Assembly (NCBI GenBank): GCA_963813195.1
Contig: CAWEYC010000015.1
Span: 62,001-126,000, forward strand
Reading direction: 5' to 3'
Length of the DNA stretch: 64,000 nt
Source of the DNA: Roseiarcus sp963813195
GTDB taxonomy: Bacteria; Pseudomonadota; Alphaproteobacteria; Rhizobiales; Beijerinckiaceae
Part shown: one piece after another, positions 25,762-34,890 of the stretch
How the letters are laid out: each line of letters opens with the position of its first letter
Numbering within the stretch: position 1 is the first letter of the stretch
Made by a program: the position numbers and the translations under genes
The notes under the pieces: generated by a model
The model's input: only the letters and a program-made list of their open reading frames with translations
Told to the model about the DNA's origin: nothing
Databases searched by the model: none

Positions 25762-26550
25762 ATGGCGTCTTACGAACCGGTCCGCGCGATCCAGAGGGGT
25801 CTTGCGGTTCTAAGGTCGGTCAGCGAGCACGGACCGATCGCGATCGTCGACCTCGTGGAGCGTTGCGGTTTTCCGCAACCGACGGTCGTGCGAATCCTCG
25901 AAACCCTGATCGCCGAAGGATACGTCTATCGACAGCCGGGCGAGTCAAAGTATCGGGTGACGGGACGATCGCTTTCGCTCAGCCGGGGGTTCGACAAAAG
26001 GTCACGGCTCCTCGAAATCGCTGCGCCGATCGTCGACCAGATGCACATCCAGATCGGTTGGCCATCCAACCTCGCGGTCTTCGACCGGGACGCCATGGTC
26101 ATCGTGTACAGCAATCGCGCCTCGCTTGGCCTGTCGCTGCCCGGGCGCACCGGCGCCCGCATCCCCCTTCAAGCCACCGGCGTCGGTCTCGTCACGCTGG
26201 CGCATATGCCCGAGGAGGAGCGGGAGATCGCGCTCGCTCGCGCCAGGTCGGCAGGCGGGCGATGGGACAATGACCTGCGGATCGGGGCCGGGCTTGCGGC
26301 GAAACTCAAACAGATCCGTCGGGATGGGCATGCCTTCGCCGACGAAGAATATCTCGAAGCGGTCTATCAATCCCGCATATGGGCGGTCGCTGTTCCCATT
26401 CTAGCTCCCGACGGCAAAGTTCAGGCCGCTCTCAGCAGTCTCGTTCTCAGCGTCGCGGGAGAACGCAAGCGGCTTCTCCAGAGTGTCCTGCCGAGCCTCG
26501 CCGCCGCAGCAACCGGGATCAGCGATTTGCTCGCGGCGGATAGTCCGTAA
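25762..26550 (+). CDS. IclR-family transcriptional regulator
   Basis: 262 residues. N-terminal winged HTH: IVDLVERCGFPQPTVVRILE and GYVYRQPGESKYRVTGR. C-terminal IclR effector domain with VAVPILAPDGKVQAALSSLV. Lies 30 bp after the E1-like gene, same strand, and faces the convergent hydratase gene. Candidate regulator of the acid-catabolism genes on both sides. Confidence 0.9.
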   Translation: MASYEPVRAIQRGLAVLRSVSEHGPIAIVDLVERCGFPQPTVVRILETLIAEGYVYRQPGESKYRVTGRSLSLSRGFDKRSRLLEIAAPIVDQMHIQIGWPSNLAVFDRDAMVIVYSNRASLGLSLPGRTGARIPLQATGVGLVTLAHMPEEEREIALARARSAGGRWDNDLRIGAGLAAKLKQIRRDGHAFADEEYLEAVYQSRIWAVAVPILAPDGKVQAALSSLVLSVAGERKRLLQSVLPSLAAAATGISDLLAADSP

Positions 26551-26632
26551 GGTTCGATCGGAAGCGGCCGCTTTGGCGAAGCGTTCGGGCCGGGATCCGG
26601 GGACGAAGAGCGGCGCGACAGGCGCTGAATGG

Positions 26633-27466
26633 TCACCAGTGCGCCTCCGCTTTCATCGTGACGCGGCCGGCGGGGTCTTCGATCCAAAGCTGTGCTGTTT
26701 CTCCGGCGCGCCCCCTCGCCTTCAGATGAATTTTCGTGACGCCCGTCGCCGGATGCAGCGCGCGGAAGCTGAATCTGCTCGGGCTCCGCTCGGCGATGCT
26801 CGCCGCGAAGTTCAGCAGATACGTCGCCTGGAGCGGCCCGTGAACGACCAGGCCGGGATAATTCTCCTCCTGTACGGCGTAGGGCGTGTCGTAGTGGATG
26901 CGATGCCCGTTGAACGTGAGCGCCGAATAACGGAACAGAAGGACGGGATCGATCGCCGCTTCGCGCGAGAACTCGGCGGACTCGCTGGGTTCAGCGGAGC
27001 CGCGGGTCGCAGCGGAATGGCTGGCAGCCTCGCGGTACACGATCGACTGCGTTTCCTGTATGGCGGGACCACGGTCGGTCGCGATGTCGTGGCGAACAGT
27101 GACGAAGCAGAGGCGGCCGGTACGGCCCTCCTTCTCCTCGATGGAGACGATCATGGAGCGGCGTTCGACCCGATCGCCGCTTCTCAGCGGCGACAGGAGG
27201 TTCAGCGTTCCGCCGGCCCACATGCGCTTTTGCAGCGGCACGGGCGGCAGGAAGTCGCCTTTTTCGGGATGGCCGTCCCTTCCGAGCCGTGCCGCTTCGA
27301 CGATGTCCGGCGCAAGGCACCAGTGAATGCCGAGCGGGGCCTCAGGTTCGACGTCGGCAAGATGCGGCGCCAGGGTCGCGCGAAAACTCTCGATCAGCCG
27401 CGGCGTAACAACGTCCTCGGCGCCGCGGGAGCGACCAATCCACGCCTGCCAATCCCCAGGGTTCAC
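26633..27466 (-). CDS. MaoC/FAS1-like acyl-CoA hydratase (itaconyl/mesaconyl-CoA hydratase type)
   Basis: 277 residues; GTG start at 27466 preceded by GGGAGGAAAAG, 20 bp after the CoA-transferase stop. N-terminal hot-dog (TPRLIESFRATL, GIHWCLAPDI), central LPPVPLQKRMWAGGTLNLL and RSGDRVERRSMIVSIEEKEG; C-terminal hot-dog FRYSALTFNGHRIHYDTPYA and HGPLQATYLL with the hydratase Asp/His pair. This is the FAS1-like dehydratase group that hydrates C5 or branched enoyl-CoAs. Last gene of a three-gene minus-strand operon. Confidence 0.85.
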   Translation of the reverse strand: MNPGDWQAWIGRSRGAEDVVTPRLIESFRATLAPHLADVEPEAPLGIHWCLAPDIVEAARLGRDGHPEKGDFLPPVPLQKRMWAGGTLNLLSPLRSGDRVERRSMIVSIEEKEGRTGRLCFVTVRHDIATDRGPAIQETQSIVYREAASHSAATRGSAEPSESAEFSREAAIDPVLLFRYSALTFNGHRIHYDTPYAVQEENYPGLVVHGPLQATYLLNFAASIAERSPSRFSFRALHPATGVTKIHLKARGRAGETAQLWIEDPAGRVTMKAEAHW

Positions 27467-27486
27467 GGCTTTTCCTCCCTGAAGCG

Positions 27487-28632
27487 TCAGCGCGCAAATT
27501 CCGCGCGCAGGCTGCTCGTGTGCGCGCCGATCGCGGGAACCGAAGCGGGTTCGCCGCTTGGCGGCGAACGGCCGGCGGGCCGCGGCACGCGAATCTCCGC
27601 GCCGTTCGGCAGTCGAACGGACATTCTCCGCAGGGCGGCGTGATCCCCGAGTTCCCGAACCTCGGTCAGTTTGCCGCACGCAATCTGCGCGGCGTCGAGG
27701 CGCCGGACCGCTTCCTCGCGCTCCATCGCCGCGAAAATCGGCTCGATCTCCGCGTCGAGCGCGTCGCGGTTGGCGATCCGCCAAGCGTTGGTGGCGAAGC
27801 GCTCGTCGGCGAACAGGTCTTTCCGCCCGAGCACCTGCGAGCAGAACCGGCTCCACTCGCTCGCCTGCTGAATGGCGACGATCACGACGCCGCCGCATCG
27901 GCACGCATAAGGCCGATACGGGTAGATCGATGCATGCGCCAGACCATATCGGCGCGTCTCTCGGCCGGCGTGTTCGTAGTGGAGCAACGGAACCGCCATC
28001 CAGTCAGCCATCCCGTCGAACATGGCGACCTCGATCGCCTGCCCTCGACCGGTCCTCTGACGTTGCAACAGGGCTTCGAGGACCGCCGCGTGAGCGTTCA
28101 TCCCCGTGGCGATGTCGGCTGCGGAGACACCCACTTTGGCGGGCGCCTCGGGCGAGCCCGTCACCGCGCAGAGGCCGCTTTCGGCCTGCACCAGCATGTC
28201 GTAAGCGCGCATGTCCGCGTAGGACGTGTCCTGGCCGTAACCGACGATGTCGACGGATATCAGCCGCGGGAATTTGGTCGCGAGAATTTCGCGAGAAAGT
28301 CCCAAGCGCCCGCTTGCGCCCGGAGCAAGGTTCTGCACCAGCACGTCGGCCTTCGCCACCATGCGGTGGAGAAGCGCGAGATCCTCGTCGGACTTGAGAT
28401 CGAGCGCGGCGCTTTCCTTGCCGCGATTTAGCCAGACGAAATACGCCGACATTCCCTCGACCGTCGCATCGTAGTGCCGCGCCGATTCGCCGTCGGGGCG
28501 CTCGATCTTGATCACTCGCGCCCCGGCGTCGGCGAGCCGCACCGTGCAAAGGGGAGCCGCCACAGCCTGCTCGATGGCGATCACCAGCAGATTCGATAGC
28601 GGTCCCTCCGACCTACGCGCGGTCTCAGACAT
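27487..28632 (-). CDS. CaiB/BaiF-type (class III) CoA-transferase
   Basis: 381 residues. Family features: ADAGARVIKIERPDGE, YFVWLNRGKESAALDLKS, the catalytic Asp in RAYDMLVQAESGL (about 165), and GRGQAIEVAMFDGMADWM. Transfers CoA between carboxylic acids, for example from succinyl-CoA to a dicarboxylic acid. Middle gene between acyl-CoA dehydrogenase and hydratase, fitting activation of a free acid before dehydrogenation or hydration. Substrate not deducible. Confidence 0.9.
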   Translation of the reverse strand: MSETARRSEGPLSNLLVIAIEQAVAAPLCTVRLADAGARVIKIERPDGESARHYDATVEGMSAYFVWLNRGKESAALDLKSDEDLALLHRMVAKADVLVQNLAPGASGRLGLSREILATKFPRLISVDIVGYGQDTSYADMRAYDMLVQAESGLCAVTGSPEAPAKVGVSAADIATGMNAHAAVLEALLQRQRTGRGQAIEVAMFDGMADWMAVPLLHYEHAGRETRRYGLAHASIYPYRPYACRCGGVVIVAIQQASEWSRFCSQVLGRKDLFADERFATNAWRIANRDALDAEIEPIFAAMEREEAVRRLDAAQIACGKLTEVRELGDHAALRRMSVRLPNGAEIRVPRPAGRSPPSGEPASVPAIGAHTSSLRAEFAR

Positions 28633-28696
28633 TGCGTTGCACTCCGGATCGGGGATGCGCGTAGACGATCAGGACATTCACGCGGGCGCCCTCCAA

Positions 28697-29857
28697 TCAG
28701 TAAGAGCGCGGCAAGCCGAGAACATGTTCGGCGAGATAGGACAGGATCAGGTTGGTCGAAATCGGCGCCACCTGATAGAGCCGCGTCTCGCGGAACTTGC
28801 GCTCGATGTCGTATTCCTCGGCGAAGCCGAACCCGCCATGCGTCTGGATGCAGGCGTTCGCGGCCTCGAACGAAGCGTCCGCCGCCAGCATCTTCGCCAT
28901 ATTGGCTTCGGGGCCGGGATTGGTGCCGCCGTCGTAGAGTTGCAGCGCCTCGCGCACCATCAGTTCGGCGGCGCGCATGTTCGCGTACGCCTTGGCGATC
29001 GGAAACTGCACGCCCTGGTTCTGGCCGATTGGCCTGCCGAAGACGCGCCGGTCGCGCGCGTAGGCGCTGGCTTTCTGAATGAACCATTTTGCATCGCCGA
29101 CGCATTCCGCCGCGATCAGGATGCGTTCGGCGTTCATGCCCGAGAGAATGTAGCGGAAACCCTTACCCTCCTCGCCGATCAGGTTCTCCGCCGGCACCTT
29201 CAGATCATCGAAGAAGACCTCCGTCGTGGCGTGATTCATCATCGTCCGGATGGGGCGCATCGTGAGGCCGCGCCCGATCGCCTCGCGCATATCGACGATG
29301 AGAACCGAGAGGCCGTCCGTGCGCGGCGCGCCTTCCCTGATGGGCGTCGTGCGCGCCAGGAGCAGCATCAGGTCCGAGTATTCGGCGCGACTGGTCCAGA
29401 TCTTCTGTCCGCGAACGATGAAGCTGTCGCCCTCGCGTCGCGCCGTCGTGGCGAGCGAGGCGGTGTCGGTCCCGCTCGTCGGCTCCGTGACGCCGAAGGC
29501 CTGAAGGCGCAACTTGCCGTCCGCGATAGCCGGGAGATAGCGCTGCTTCTGCGCATCGGAGCCGTGCCGCAGCACGGCGCCCATCGTGTACATCTGGGCG
29601 TGGCAGGCGCCGCCGTTGCAGCCGGCGCGCTGAATCTCCTCAAGCACCGCGGCGGCGGCGGAAAGCGGCAGTCCGGCCCCGCCATAGGCTTCCGGGATCA
29701 GGATCGAGAGATAGCCGGCCTCGCTGAGCGCCCGGACGAATTCCAGGGGGTAGGCCATCCGGCGATCGAGCTCGCGCCAGTACTCTCCCGGGTACCGGGC
29801 GCAGAGCCGGACTACACCCTCCCGAATGTCCGAATAGTCTTCCATTGACTGAGCCAC
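28697..29857 (-). CDS. acyl-CoA dehydrogenase
   Basis: 386 residues, full acyl-CoA dehydrogenase fold: N-terminal helical domain to LIPEAYGGAGLP; beta domain with FGVTEPTSGTDTASL and GQKIWTSRAEYSDLML; C-terminal helices with YARDRRVFGRPIGQNQGVQF and QTHGGFGFAEEYDIERKFRE, containing the candidate base Glu. FAD-dependent alpha,beta-oxidation of an acyl-CoA. First gene of the operon with the CoA-transferase and hydratase; the promoter should lie in 29858-29949. Confidence 0.92.
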   Translation of the reverse strand: MAQSMEDYSDIREGVVRLCARYPGEYWRELDRRMAYPLEFVRALSEAGYLSILIPEAYGGAGLPLSAAAAVLEEIQRAGCNGGACHAQMYTMGAVLRHGSDAQKQRYLPAIADGKLRLQAFGVTEPTSGTDTASLATTARREGDSFIVRGQKIWTSRAEYSDLMLLLARTTPIREGAPRTDGLSVLIVDMREAIGRGLTMRPIRTMMNHATTEVFFDDLKVPAENLIGEEGKGFRYILSGMNAERILIAAECVGDAKWFIQKASAYARDRRVFGRPIGQNQGVQFPIAKAYANMRAAELMVREALQLYDGGTNPGPEANMAKMLAADASFEAANACIQTHGGFGFAEEYDIERKFRETRLYQVAPISTNLILSYLAEHVLGLPRSY

Positions 29858-29949
29858 AGTCGCCGCGCTCGCCTTCGTGAAAGCAGGAGGATTGCGGTAA
29901 ACGACCCTAACGACAACGAGATTTCCTGATGTACAGCTATAGCATTATT

Positions 29950-30888
29950 CTATGGCTTGTCGGACTTGAGCAACTGGCCGACCCAGACCGCCCGCTCCAC
30001 CCTGTCGCTGACGATGTCGACGATCGTCTGCCCGGCAAAGCGCGCCAGCCGCGGGACGGGCCGATCGGCGGGGAACGAGAGAACCAGACGGCGCACCGGG
30101 ACGGGGTCGATCAAGGGCGCGGCGGTGAGCTTTCGACCAACGACGTCATCGTGGATAGGCGCCAGGGGCAGGATGGTCCAGCCATGCCCGTGCCGGACAA
30201 GGTCTTTCAGGGTTGCATAGGAGTCCGCCTCGACGACGACATCGAGCGAGATGCCCGCCTCGACCGCGCAACGCTCGACGATGGTTCGCAATCCATGGCG
30301 AACGCTCGGCAAGAGAAGGCGCTTGCCCTCGAGATCTTCGAAGGAGATTGCCCGCACCGTCGAAAACCCCGCCTCCGGCGGCCCGATCAGGAACAGGTTT
30401 TCCAGCAAAAGGGGCTGCGAGCGCAGCGAACGCGCGGTACGGGGGTCGTAAAGGACCGCCAGGTCGATCTCGCCGCGATGCAGCCAGTCGAGCAGGTAGC
30501 CCGTGTAGGCGCTGACTAGGCGCAGGACGGCGTTCGGGTGGGACTTTCCGAATGCCGCCACGAGCGGAACGGAGATGATATCGGCGACCGTCGGCGGCAG
30601 GCCGATCGCGATCTGGCCGCTAAGCGGCGTATCGACGTCCGAAGCGGTGGCGCGGATTTCTTCGAGTTCGGCGACGATCCGGGATGCGTGCGTGAGCGCC
30701 TCGCGGCCGCGGTCCGTCAGCACCATGCCTCGCCCATGGCGGGTGAAAAGCGCGACGCCCAGTTCCTCTTCGAGCATGCGCACTTGGCGGCTGAGCGCCG
30801 GCTGCGCGATGCGCATCCGATCCGCGGCCTTGCTGAGACTGCCGAGTTCGGCCACGTGAATGAGCGTTCGAAGCTGAGAAAGTTCCAT
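29950..30888 (-). CDS. LysR-family transcriptional regulator
   Basis: 312 residues from MELSQLRTLIHVAELG. HTH SLSKAADRMRIAQPALSRQV and RMLEEELGVALFTRHGRG are textbook. Effector domain follows. Divergent from the TPP-enzyme genes at 30998 with a 109-bp intergenic region holding AT-rich dyads, the normal arrangement for a LysR activator of the divergent operon. An upstream ATG (30918) would add ten residues. Confidence 0.92.
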   Translation of the reverse strand: MELSQLRTLIHVAELGSLSKAADRMRIAQPALSRQVRMLEEELGVALFTRHGRGMVLTDRGREALTHASRIVAELEEIRATASDVDTPLSGQIAIGLPPTVADIISVPLVAAFGKSHPNAVLRLVSAYTGYLLDWLHRGEIDLAVLYDPRTARSLRSQPLLLENLFLIGPPEAGFSTVRAISFEDLEGKRLLLPSVRHGLRTIVERCAVEAGISLDVVVEADSYATLKDLVRHGHGWTILPLAPIHDDVVGRKLTAAPLIDPVPVRRLVLSFPADRPVPRLARFAGQTIVDIVSDRVERAVWVGQLLKSDKP

Positions 30889-30997
30889 CTGCGATACAAT
30901 ATCAGCATATCTGTTCACGAGAAAGAACCTAAGGCTTTCGCCACGTATCTAACTATGCTGGCCCGATCACGCAGGCTGTGCAGGATGGAGACCGGCC

Positions 30998-31570
30998 GTG
31001 TCGCAGGTTGATGCCGCAATTCGAAAGATTCTCAATCCCGAACCCGCCTCCCCCTCCGAGATGCGCAGCCGGTGGCCGGCGCGGGTGTACGAAATCCTCA
31101 AGGCCGCGGACGTGCGTCAGATGGCCTATGTCCCTGATGCGGGGCACACGACGCTGATCAACCTGTTCTGCCAGGACGCCGAAGTCGCCTCGAACGTTTT
31201 GACCACGGAAGAAGAAGGCGTCGCGATCGCGGCGGGAGCCTGGCTGGGCGGTCGGCGATCCGTATTGCTCATGCAATCGAGCGGTGTCGGCAATTGCATC
31301 AACATGCTTTCGCTGCCGGTGATCGCCCGCTTCCCGCTCCTCATGCTGGTCACCATGCGAGGCGAGTGGGCCGAGTTCAATCCATGGCAGGTCCCGATGG
31401 GACAGGGCACGCAAGCCGCCCTCGAAGCTGTGGGGGTCCGCGTCATGCGCGCCGATAGCGCGGAAGACCTGATCGACACGGTCGAGTCGGCGGCGGACCT
31501 CGCGTTCAACGCCGATCAGCAGATCGCCGTGCTCATCGGTCAGCGCCTGCTCGGCAAGAAGAAGTGGTGA
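30998..31570 (+). CDS. TPP-dependent decarboxylase, alpha (PYR) subunit, sulfopyruvate-decarboxylase-like
   Basis: 190 residues; GTG start after GGATGGAG. Corresponds to the pyrimidine-binding half of TPP enzymes: YVPDAGHTTLINL, the conserved Glu in VLTTEEEGVAIAAGAWLGG and SSGVGNCINML. Split decarboxylases of this size include sulfopyruvate (ComD) and phosphonopyruvate decarboxylases. The stop overlaps the region of the beta-subunit start. Substrate not determined. Confidence 0.85.
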   Translation: MSQVDAAIRKILNPEPASPSEMRSRWPARVYEILKAADVRQMAYVPDAGHTTLINLFCQDAEVASNVLTTEEEGVAIAAGAWLGGRRSVLLMQSSGVGNCINMLSLPVIARFPLLMLVTMRGEWAEFNPWQVPMGQGTQAALEAVGVRVMRADSAEDLIDTVESAADLAFNADQQIAVLIGQRLLGKKKW

Positions 31571-31575
31571 CGTTC

Positions 31576-32181
31576 ATGGCGGACTCCGTGTCAGAAAATC
31601 ACTCGGGCATGTCGCGGCGCGAGGCGGTCGCGAAGCTGTTGAGCCATCGCGACGAAGTGCTGGTCGTCACGGGGCTCGGTTCGGCGACCTACGACGTCCA
31701 CGCCGTGGGCGACCGCGACGACAATTATTACCTCTGGGGCGCCATGGGCGGCGCGGCCCTCGTGGGGCTCGGCCTGGCGCAGGCCCAAGCTTCCAAGCGC
31801 GTCCTTGTCGTCACCGGCGACGGCGAGCAACTCATGGCCTTCGGCAGTCTTGCGACCATTTCGGTCGCCAAGCCGCCCAATCTCGTCATCGCCGTCATCG
31901 ACAACGGCCATTACGGCGAGACTGGCATGCAAACGAGCCACACTGGGCGCGGGATCGATTTTGAAAAGGTCGCCGCGGCCTGCGGTTTCGCCGACTGCGC
32001 GACGCTGACGCGCGTCGATGAAGTCGAGACATTGTCGCGGGCCATTCTGGAGCCGGCCGAGGGACCGAGACTCTACGTTATAAAGGTCGCAGCGGAAAAT
32101 CCGCCGCGCTCGCTGCCGCCGCGCGACGCGGTCTTCATTAAGAACCGCTTTCGCAATCATCTCGGATTTGCCCCCAACTGA
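31576..32181 (+). CDS. TPP-dependent decarboxylase, beta (PP) subunit, ComE-like
   Basis: 201 residues. Diphosphate-binding half with VVTGLGSATYDV, YYLWGAMGGAALVGLGLA and the TPP motif GDGEQLMAFGSLATISVAK...VIDNGHYGETG. The Mg/TPP motif GDG-x(about 25)-N is intact. ATG 31576 is chosen; GTG 31564/31567 overlapping the alpha stop would add four or three residues. Forms the active site with the preceding subunit. Followed by pxpABC. Confidence 0.87.
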   Translation: MADSVSENHSGMSRREAVAKLLSHRDEVLVVTGLGSATYDVHAVGDRDDNYYLWGAMGGAALVGLGLAQAQASKRVLVVTGDGEQLMAFGSLATISVAKPPNLVIAVIDNGHYGETGMQTSHTGRGIDFEKVAAACGFADCATLTRVDEVETLSRAILEPAEGPRLYVIKVAAENPPRSLPPRDAVFIKNRFRNHLGFAPN

Positions 32182-32245
32182 GATTGGCGCAATGAGTTCC
32201 CTTGTCTCGTTCGCAGCGACGCCGCCCGGAGCCAGGTAGCCTCTC

Positions 32246-33019
32246 ATGACGCGCACAATCGATCTCAACTCCGATCTCGGCGAAAGCTTTGGCCCGTGGA
32301 CGATGGGCGACGACGCGGCGATGCTCGCGCTCGTCACCAGCGCCAATGTCGCCTGCGGCGGCCATGCGAGCGATCCCGAGACGATGTTCGCGACCCTGCG
32401 CGAAGCGAAGGCGCGCGGCGTGACGATCGGCGCTCACCCCGGCTATGCCGACAAGGAAGGGTTTGGGCGGCGCGTCATTCCGATGAGCGAAGGCGAGGTC
32501 GAGCGCCTGATCGCGGCGCAGGTCGGCGCCTTGATGGGCGTCGCCGCGCTGGCCGGGGCCCATGTGCATTATGTGAAACCGCATGGCGCCTTGGGAAACC
32601 TTGCCGCCGACAACCGGAGCGTCGCCGCGTCGATCGCGCGGGCGGTGCGGGCGATTTCTCAGGACATTGCGCTGCTCGCGATATCGGGGACCGAACTGGA
32701 ACACGCCGGCCGCGACGCGCGGCTCGCGGTCTACAGCGAGATTTTCGCAGATCGCGCCTATCTGAGCACGGGCCGTCTTGTGCCGCGAAGCCGTCCCGGG
32801 GCGATGATCGAGGACAGCGGCGCGGCGTCCGATCGTCTCATCGCTTTTCTCGAAACCGGTCTGATGCCGACCCTCGACGGAGCTCCGATCCGGCTCGAAG
32901 CGCACTCCATTTGCGTCCACGGCGACAGCCACGGCGCCGTCGCCATGGCGCGAAAGGTCCGCGAGCGGCTGGCGGCGAGCGGCGTCAGCCTCAAACCCTT
33001 CATCGAGTCCGTTTCGTGA
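32246..33019 (+). CDS. pxpA: 5-oxoprolinase subunit A (LamB/YcsF)
   Basis: 257 residues. Begins TIDLNSDLGESFGPWTMGDD, the LamB/YcsF hallmark, then NVACGGHASDPETM, IGAHPGYADKEGFGRR, HVHYVKPHGALGN and ICVHGDSHGAV. Hydrolyses 5-oxoproline to glutamate with PxpB and PxpC using ATP. Its stop overlaps the PxpB start (GTGA), so the three are an operon. Confidence 0.93.
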   Translation: MTRTIDLNSDLGESFGPWTMGDDAAMLALVTSANVACGGHASDPETMFATLREAKARGVTIGAHPGYADKEGFGRRVIPMSEGEVERLIAAQVGALMGVAALAGAHVHYVKPHGALGNLAADNRSVAASIARAVRAISQDIALLAISGTELEHAGRDARLAVYSEIFADRAYLSTGRLVPRSRPGAMIEDSGAASDRLIAFLETGLMPTLDGAPIRLEAHSICVHGDSHGAVAMARKVRERLAASGVSLKPFIESVS

Positions 33020-33714
33020 CCCTCGCGCAAAACTCCATGTTTCCGCGCTTTCAGGCCGTCGCCGATCACGCTGTGCTCGTCGAATTCGCCGAGACGATCG
33101 GCGCGGAGGCGCACGAGCAGGTTCTCAATCTGGACGCGGCGCTGTCACGGTCGCCGTTCGCCGGCTTCACGGAAGCGGTTCCGGCTTACGTGAGCATCCT
33201 CGTCGGCTTCGATCCGCTCGTGACGGACCACGGGGCCGCGAAGAGCGCAGTCGCCGCTCTGCTCGCGACCGCGGAAAGAGCGGCAAGGGCGACCTCCACG
33301 CGCGAGGTCCTCGTCTGCTATGACGGCGACTTTGCGCCGGAGCTGCCGGCGGTCGCGGCGCAGGTGGGCGCTGCCGTGGAAGCGGTCATCGCGGCGCATC
33401 TCTCGGGCGCGTACAGCGTCTTCATGTACGGCTTCGCGCCTGGCTATGCCTATCTCGCGGGCGTGCCCAAGCTGATCCAGGTTCCCCGCAAGCCCGCGGC
33501 CACGCGCGGCGCGGCGGTGGGCAGCGTGCTGATTGCCGGGCCGCAGTGTCTCGTCACGACGCTGACGATGCCGACGGGCTGGTGGATCATCGGCCGCTCT
33601 CCCACCCGCATCCTCAATGATGGCGGGGACCGGCCTTTTTTGTTCGATGTCGGCGACCGCGTGACGTTCAGGCGGATCAGTCGCGCCGAGTTCGACGCCA
33701 GGGCGGGCGGCTGA
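33016..33714 (+). CDS. pxpB: 5-oxoprolinase subunit B (KipI-like)
   Basis: 232 residues from a GTG that overlaps the pxpA stop by 4 bp; ATG 33037 is an alternative. KipI/carboxyltransferase C-D domain: YVSILVGFDPLV, SVFMYGFAPGYAYLAGVP and TPTGWW-like MPTGWWIIGRSPTRI, then DVGDRVTFRRIS. Partner of PxpA and PxpC. Confidence 0.9.
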   Translation: MTLAQNSMFPRFQAVADHAVLVEFAETIGAEAHEQVLNLDAALSRSPFAGFTEAVPAYVSILVGFDPLVTDHGAAKSAVAALLATAERAARATSTREVLVCYDGDFAPELPAVAAQVGAAVEAVIAAHLSGAYSVFMYGFAPGYAYLAGVPKLIQVPRKPAATRGAAVGSVLIAGPQCLVTTLTMPTGWWIIGRSPTRILNDGGDRPFLFDVGDRVTFRRISRAEFDARAGG

Positions 33715-33717
33715 GCC

Positions 33718-34734
33718 ATGGCCGCCGCCGGATTCGTCGTTTCGAACGTCGGCCCGCTTGTCACCATCCAGGACCGGGGCCGTCCCGGCCTAATGCGTTT
33801 TGGCGTCCCTGCCTCGGGTCCGATGGATCGGGGGGCGTTCGAGATCGCCAACGCGGCTCTCGGCAATCCATCCGCCGCGGCGGCGATCGAGATTTCAATC
33901 GGGGGCTTGGCGCTGGAATGCGTCGAGGGCGCCGTGACTGTGGCGGTCGCAGGCGGAGGCTTCGTCACAGCGATCGATTCGACAGCGCACGCCTGCTGGG
34001 TCGTCGCGACGATCCGCGCCGGCTCCCGCCTGACCGTGCGGCCCGGCCCCTGGGGAAGCTGGACCTATCTCGCTTTCGCCGGAAAGCTGCGGGCGAAGTC
34101 ATGGCTCGGCAGTTGCTCGACCCACGCGAACTCCAACCTCGGCGGCGGGCGCCTCGTCGCCGGCCAGCTCCTGGAAGTCGAGGACGCCGAGATTTGGGAA
34201 GAGCGCGTCGGCGAGATCCCCTGCCCCGTCTGGTCCCGGCCTGGCGCGGAGATCAAAGTCGTGCTCGGACCGCAGGAACGCTTCTTTGCGCCCGACGCGC
34301 TCGAGATTCTTCTATCCCATCCGTTCGCGCTGACCGACGCCTACGACCGGATGGGAGTGCGCCTCGCGGGACCCACGCTTGCCCTCAACGCCGCGCTCGA
34401 CATGCCTTCCGAGGCGATTTCCCGAGGGTCCATCCAGGTTTCGGGCGATGGCGCGGCGACCGTGCTGCTGTCGGATCATCAAACGACAGGCGGCTACCCT
34501 AAGATAGCCACCGTCATTTCCGATCAATGGGACCGCTTGGCGCAACAGCGCAGTCGCAGCCAGATCACGTTCGCAAGCACGGATCCCGCCGTCGCCATCG
34601 AGAGCGTCAGAACCCATCACCGTCTCCAACAGGAGTTCCTAGCCAATCTCAGGGCCACGCCGACGACACTCGCTCAACGGCTCATGGCCGCCAATCTCAT
34701 CGATGGCGTCGTCAGCGGCGCCGAGCGTCACTGA
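33718..34734 (+). CDS. pxpC: 5-oxoprolinase subunit C (biotin-dependent carboxyltransferase-like, KipA)
   Basis: 338 residues. Begins VSNVGPLVTIQDRGRPGLMRFGVPASGPMD split across the family A-B carboxyltransferase start, with NPSAAAAIEISIGG, AFAGKL and TTGGYPKIATVI near the C-terminus. Starts 3 bp after pxpB. Completes the PxpABC enzyme. Confidence 0.92.
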   Translation: MAAAGFVVSNVGPLVTIQDRGRPGLMRFGVPASGPMDRGAFEIANAALGNPSAAAAIEISIGGLALECVEGAVTVAVAGGGFVTAIDSTAHACWVVATIRAGSRLTVRPGPWGSWTYLAFAGKLRAKSWLGSCSTHANSNLGGGRLVAGQLLEVEDAEIWEERVGEIPCPVWSRPGAEIKVVLGPQERFFAPDALEILLSHPFALTDAYDRMGVRLAGPTLALNAALDMPSEAISRGSIQVSGDGAATVLLSDHQTTGGYPKIATVISDQWDRLAQQRSRSQITFASTDPAVAIESVRTHHRLQQEFLANLRATPTTLAQRLMAANLIDGVVSGAERH

Positions 34735-34808
34735 AGGGCAACGAAGAGTTTGCCCCGCCGCCCGCCGTGCGCGGCGCGGCGTGGCGGCTCCTCGACCGGG
34801 CCCCCCGC

Positions 34809-34841
34809 CTTCGCGAGCGAAGCGTGGCGATCCAGACTAAG
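34809..34841 (+). repeat. interspersed extragenic repeat, copy 3 (intact)
   Basis: CTTCGCGAGCGAAGCGTGGC followed by GATCCAGACTAAG. The first part is a hairpin (CTTCGC-GA-GCGAAG). It is the uninterrupted version of the copy into which the group II intron inserted at 11040. Confidence 0.75.
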
Positions 34842-34890
34842 CCGCCGCCGCAATCCCAAAGCAGCGCGCATCAACCACAATGCAAGACCG

